Positions 61,491-64,000 of a stretch of 64,000 bases of DNA are shown in pieces. The notes beneath the pieces are model-generated. The model did no database searches. It was not told the origin of the DNA and saw nothing but the letters and a program-made list of their open reading frames with translations. The position numbers and the translations under genes were made by a program. The number at the start of each line of letters is the position of its first letter. Position 1 is the stretch's first letter. The DNA is from Acinetobacter venetianus RAG-1 = CIP 110063 (GTDB lineage Bacteria > Pseudomonadota > Gammaproteobacteria > Pseudomonadales > Moraxellaceae), in NCBI RefSeq assembly GCF_000368585.1, contig NZ_KB849558.1, positions 473,699-537,698 on the forward strand, read 5' to 3'.

Positions 61491-62735
61491 GTGAAATTTA
61501 TAGATTTATTTTCTGGATTAGGTGGATTTCATGTAGGTTTGTCAAAACATGGACATCAATGTGTTTTTTCTTGTGAGCTTGATGAGAGCTTAAGGGAATT
61601 ATATAAAATTAATCATGATATCGTTCCTCATGACGATATTCGTACCGTCAAAGAAGATGAAATCCCAGAGCATGATATTTTATGCGCAGGCTTTCCTTGT
61701 CAACCATTTTCCTTAGCAGGTAAAAAAAAGGGAGCAAAGTGTCCAGATTCAGGAAAGTTAATTGATCATGTTTTAAGAATTGTACAGTACCATCAACCAA
61801 AATATATTTTTTTAGAAAATGTTCCTAATGTAATTACTATTGAGGATGGAGCATTTTGGGATTATCTCAAAAATTCTTTTGAGAGTTTGAATTACAGACT
61901 AGAGTATAAAATTATTTCACCTACAGATATCGGTATTCCTCAAAATCGTAAAAGAGTGTTTATAGTTGGAAAAAGAAATGATTTGGTTAAAGCTTTTGAG
62001 TGGCCAAAATTAAAGAATGCTAAGAAAAATGATTTTCAAAAATTACTAAATGATAATTTTGAACATAAAAAACTTGAACCGCAAAAAGTACAATTACTTG
62101 AAAAGTGGCAAGAATTACTCGATGTACTTAATTTAGAAGAAATAACTGGAGTATCAATTGTTGCTCCAGAGTTTGGAGCAGATTACCCATTAGATTTCAG
62201 TAATTTGACTTTAGAAGAAATAAAAAAATATAAAGGAGCTTATGGGAAAGAGTTAAAAAATTGTAAAAATTGGGATGAAGTATTATCATTTATGCCTAGT
62301 TATACAAAAAAGAATTTTAGAGTTGCGTCTTGGATTACAAAATCTATTATTTATTCACGTGGGTTGTATAAAGAAAATACAAAGGCTTGTGAAGAGTGGA
62401 AAATTGGGTTTCATTTTACTAATAATAGTTGGCAAATTTTGGAGTGGAGAGGGTTAAGAAATAATCCAAATATTTTTAACCACTTGGTGCAATTTAGAGC
62501 CTCAGGAATTCGAATTTTGAAATCAAATATTGCACCCTCTCTTATTGCAATGACACCAACGCAGATCCCTGTAATTCCTTCACAGAACAGATATGTATCT
62601 ACGCAAGAGGCTGCAAAATTGCAATATTTACATAAGCTCAAAGCATTGCCAAATGATAGAAAAGCTGCATTTAAAGCATTAGGTAATGCAGTAAATGCAA
62701 AAATTGTTGAATTAATCAGCTATAATTTAGTTTAA
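61491..62735 (+). CDS. C5-cytosine DNA methyltransferase (Dcm-like)
   Basis: 414 aa, GTG start 3 bp after the upstream stop. All main motifs are seen: DLFSGLGGFHVGLSKHG (5-21), catalytic PCQPFSLAG (about 69-77), ENVPN for the ENV block, PQNRKRVFIVGKR for QxRxR, and GNAVNAKIVELI at the end. It belongs to a different branch from the 633-aa enzyme at 53480. Together with the MORC-type ATPase encoded 23 bp downstream it forms part of a putative restriction-modification-like system. More AT-rich than the phage genes before it. Confidence 0.95.
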   Translation: MKFIDLFSGLGGFHVGLSKHGHQCVFSCELDESLRELYKINHDIVPHDDIRTVKEDEIPEHDILCAGFPCQPFSLAGKKKGAKCPDSGKLIDHVLRIVQYHQPKYIFLENVPNVITIEDGAFWDYLKNSFESLNYRLEYKIISPTDIGIPQNRKRVFIVGKRNDLVKAFEWPKLKNAKKNDFQKLLNDNFEHKKLEPQKVQLLEKWQELLDVLNLEEITGVSIVAPEFGADYPLDFSNLTLEEIKKYKGAYGKELKNCKNWDEVLSFMPSYTKKNFRVASWITKSIIYSRGLYKENTKACEEWKIGFHFTNNSWQILEWRGLRNNPNIFNHLVQFRASGIRILKSNIAPSLIAMTPTQIPVIPSQNRYVSTQEAAKLQYLHKLKALPNDRKAAFKALGNAVNAKIVELISYNLV

Positions 62736-62758
62736 GTCATTAAAAAAATGGAAAATAT

Positions 62759-64000
62759 ATGAAAGTAGAAGTTTCCCCAGATATGCAATTTTATAATTTA
62801 TTGGAGGGATATCCTTATAATCCAACGGTAGCATTGTGTGAGTATATTGATAACGCTTTACAAGCCGCAAAGAATGCAAATATTCTAAAAAAATCATCAA
62901 AGCTAAAAGTAGAGTTAAATTTTTTTAATAAAGATAAAATTTCTTATATTACTATTCGGGATTTTGGAGTTGGTATATCTTCTGATGATATACAACGTGC
63001 TTTTAAGCCAGCATATCGACCTAACACTCAATCATTAAATGAATTCGGTATTGGTATGAAAGCTGCTTCTTTATGGTTTGGTAGAAAATGGGAGTTAGTG
63101 AGCTATCCTAAAGGGGAAGAAAATTCATTAACTATTTCTTTTGATTTAGATGAATTAATTAGTAATAACTCTTCAGAGATTGAAGTCACATCAGAACCAA
63201 AACTAAATAATGAAGATGGGGTAATCATCACTTTAAAAGAATTAAGACGTGAATTTACAGCTGGTAGTGTCGAAACGATATATAGAGAGCTACAAGAAAT
63301 TTATCAAATTTTTATTCAACGTGAAGAAGTTTTAGAGTTGAAATGTAAATTCAATGGCACCGCTCTGATTGGTTTAAATGGTGATACGTTAAGGTTTACA
63401 CCTGAAGTGGAGGTTCTTGATTACCCTGTTACTGTATTACATAAAACCAAGCCTTATTCAATCGGGGATTCGAAAAAATGGTTTCAAGAAATTGATTTTG
63501 AATTTGAAGGTCGTAACGTAACAGGATTTCTATTAGCACTTAAAACAGCTAGTCAGACAAGTAATCCAGGACTAAGGTTATTTAGATTTAAAAGGTTGAT
63601 ACGAGGTTCATCCCATCAACCTTACAGACCGATTAATTTAGTTGGAACACCTAATAAACATGCGCCTTCTAGAGTATATGGTGAGATACACTTAGATGGA
63701 CAATCTATAAGTACCCACAAGTCTAATTTTCAATTCGATGAAGCTTTTTTCTTAGACACATTGAGTAAGCAGCCTGGGATTCAAGAACTTATAGATCAAG
63801 CTGAAAATTATAGAGCAAAGGAAGCTGAAAAAGGTGGGATAAAAAATTTCAAAAATGAAAATGACTATTTTGCATTTATTAAGAAAAAGGTAAAACCAAC
63901 ACTGGGAACGACAGGAACGACAGGAACGACAGGAACGACAGGAACGACAGGAACGACAGGAACGACAGGAACGACAGGAACGACAGGAACGACAGGAACG
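62759..64000 (+). CDS. MORC-type GHKL ATPase, C-terminus beyond the window
   Basis: At least 414 codons, still open at base 64,000. ATG at 62759; an ATG at 62748 stops after four codons. GHKL motifs: N-box CEYIDNALQAA (about residues 27-37), G1 IRDFGVGI, and NEFGIGMKAASLWFG, the GxGxK-A form of MORC/MutL-like ATPases, with a later transducer-like region ending in HKSNFQFDE. From codon 383 the protein is a run of Gly-Thr-Thr repeats. MORC ATPases next to C5 methylases have been noted in predicted restriction-modification systems; helicase and nuclease partners would be expected just past the window. Confidence 0.88.
   Translation, partial: MKVEVSPDMQFYNLLEGYPYNPTVALCEYIDNALQAAKNANILKKSSKLKVELNFFNKDKISYITIRDFGVGISSDDIQRAFKPAYRPNTQSLNEFGIGMKAASLWFGRKWELVSYPKGEENSLTISFDLDELISNNSSEIEVTSEPKLNNEDGVIITLKELRREFTAGSVETIYRELQEIYQIFIQREEVLELKCKFNGTALIGLNGDTLRFTPEVEVLDYPVTVLHKTKPYSIGDSKKWFQEIDFEFEGRNVTGFLLALKTASQTSNPGLRLFRFKRLIRGSSHQPYRPINLVGTPNKHAPSRVYGEIHLDGQSISTHKSNFQFDEAFFLDTLSKQPGIQELIDQAENYRAKEAEKGGIKNFKNENDYFAFIKKKVKPTLGTTGTTGTTGTTGTTGTTGTTGTTGTTGTTGT
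63905..64000 (+). repeat. 9-bp tandem repeat in the MORC ATPase gene
   Basis: GGAACGACA is repeated without a mismatch at least 10.6 times to the edge of the window, in frame, giving (Gly-Thr-Thr)n. Being a multiple of three, copy-number change alters length without shifting the frame. Confidence 0.97.

Noticed and set aside
63905..64000. Regular repeats that might suggest a CRISPR array
   Set aside because: The unit is 9 bp with no spacers and is in frame with the ATPase gene, so it is a coding tandem repeat.

Overview
The window looks like a piece of an Acinetobacter chromosome (AT-rich, gammaproteobacterial housekeeping genes in a glnD-dapC / purT / ychF / yebC context, Acinetobacter-type prophage genes) carrying two prophages in tandem. 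The genus is inferred from gene content and style; no database search was possible.

Bases 1-23,225 are ordinary chromosome: the end of an RND efflux operon, an Lrp regulator and LysE exporter, dapC and glnD, purT, a tautomerase-fold protein, a lipoprotein, a DUF21/CBS membrane protein, a Crp-type regulator, an Mpo1-like protein and ychF. These are followed by a leftward sulfur-acquisition cluster (two SfnB-like flavin oxidoreductases, an LLM-class FMN monooxygenase, and a MetQ-MetN-MetI importer), then a glutathione transferase, a second Lrp regulator with a structured leader, yebC and a PlsC-type acyltransferase.

Bases about 23,471-42,617 are a decayed prophage (prophage 1) bounded by two partial tRNA 5' halves. 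It has lost its head and tail genes: a P27-type small terminase runs straight into the last residues of a tail protein. It keeps a GT-C glycosyltransferase, three paralogous secreted proteins (one intact), holin-like genes that are all damaged, and an intact GH24 endolysin. It also keeps a small accessory zone (membrane proteins, an excalibur protein, a PD-(D/E)XK nuclease candidate), a P22 immI-like Arc/Ant region that includes an Arc-type domain fused to an HEXXH metalloprotease-like domain, an AntA/AntB antirepressor and a tyrosine integrase.

Bases about 42,618-64,000 are the left part of a second, apparently intact lambdoid prophage (prophage 2). Arm-site-like repeats are followed by a leftward early operon (excisionase-like protein, Fis-like protein, sliding-clamp-like protein, Rad52/Erf-like annealing protein, DUF2303). 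Next come a cI/cro switch and a rightward operon (Rha/KilAC antirepressor, two DNA methyltransferases, YdaU-like and lambda P-like replication proteins, RusA). At the right edge an AT-rich cassette holds a small protein, a C5 cytosine methyltransferase and a MORC-type GHKL ATPase. The ATPase enters a run of at least ten 9-bp repeats encoding Gly-Thr-Thr and leaves the window. This cassette is the best candidate for an unusual modification/defence system; its remaining genes would lie just beyond base 64,000.
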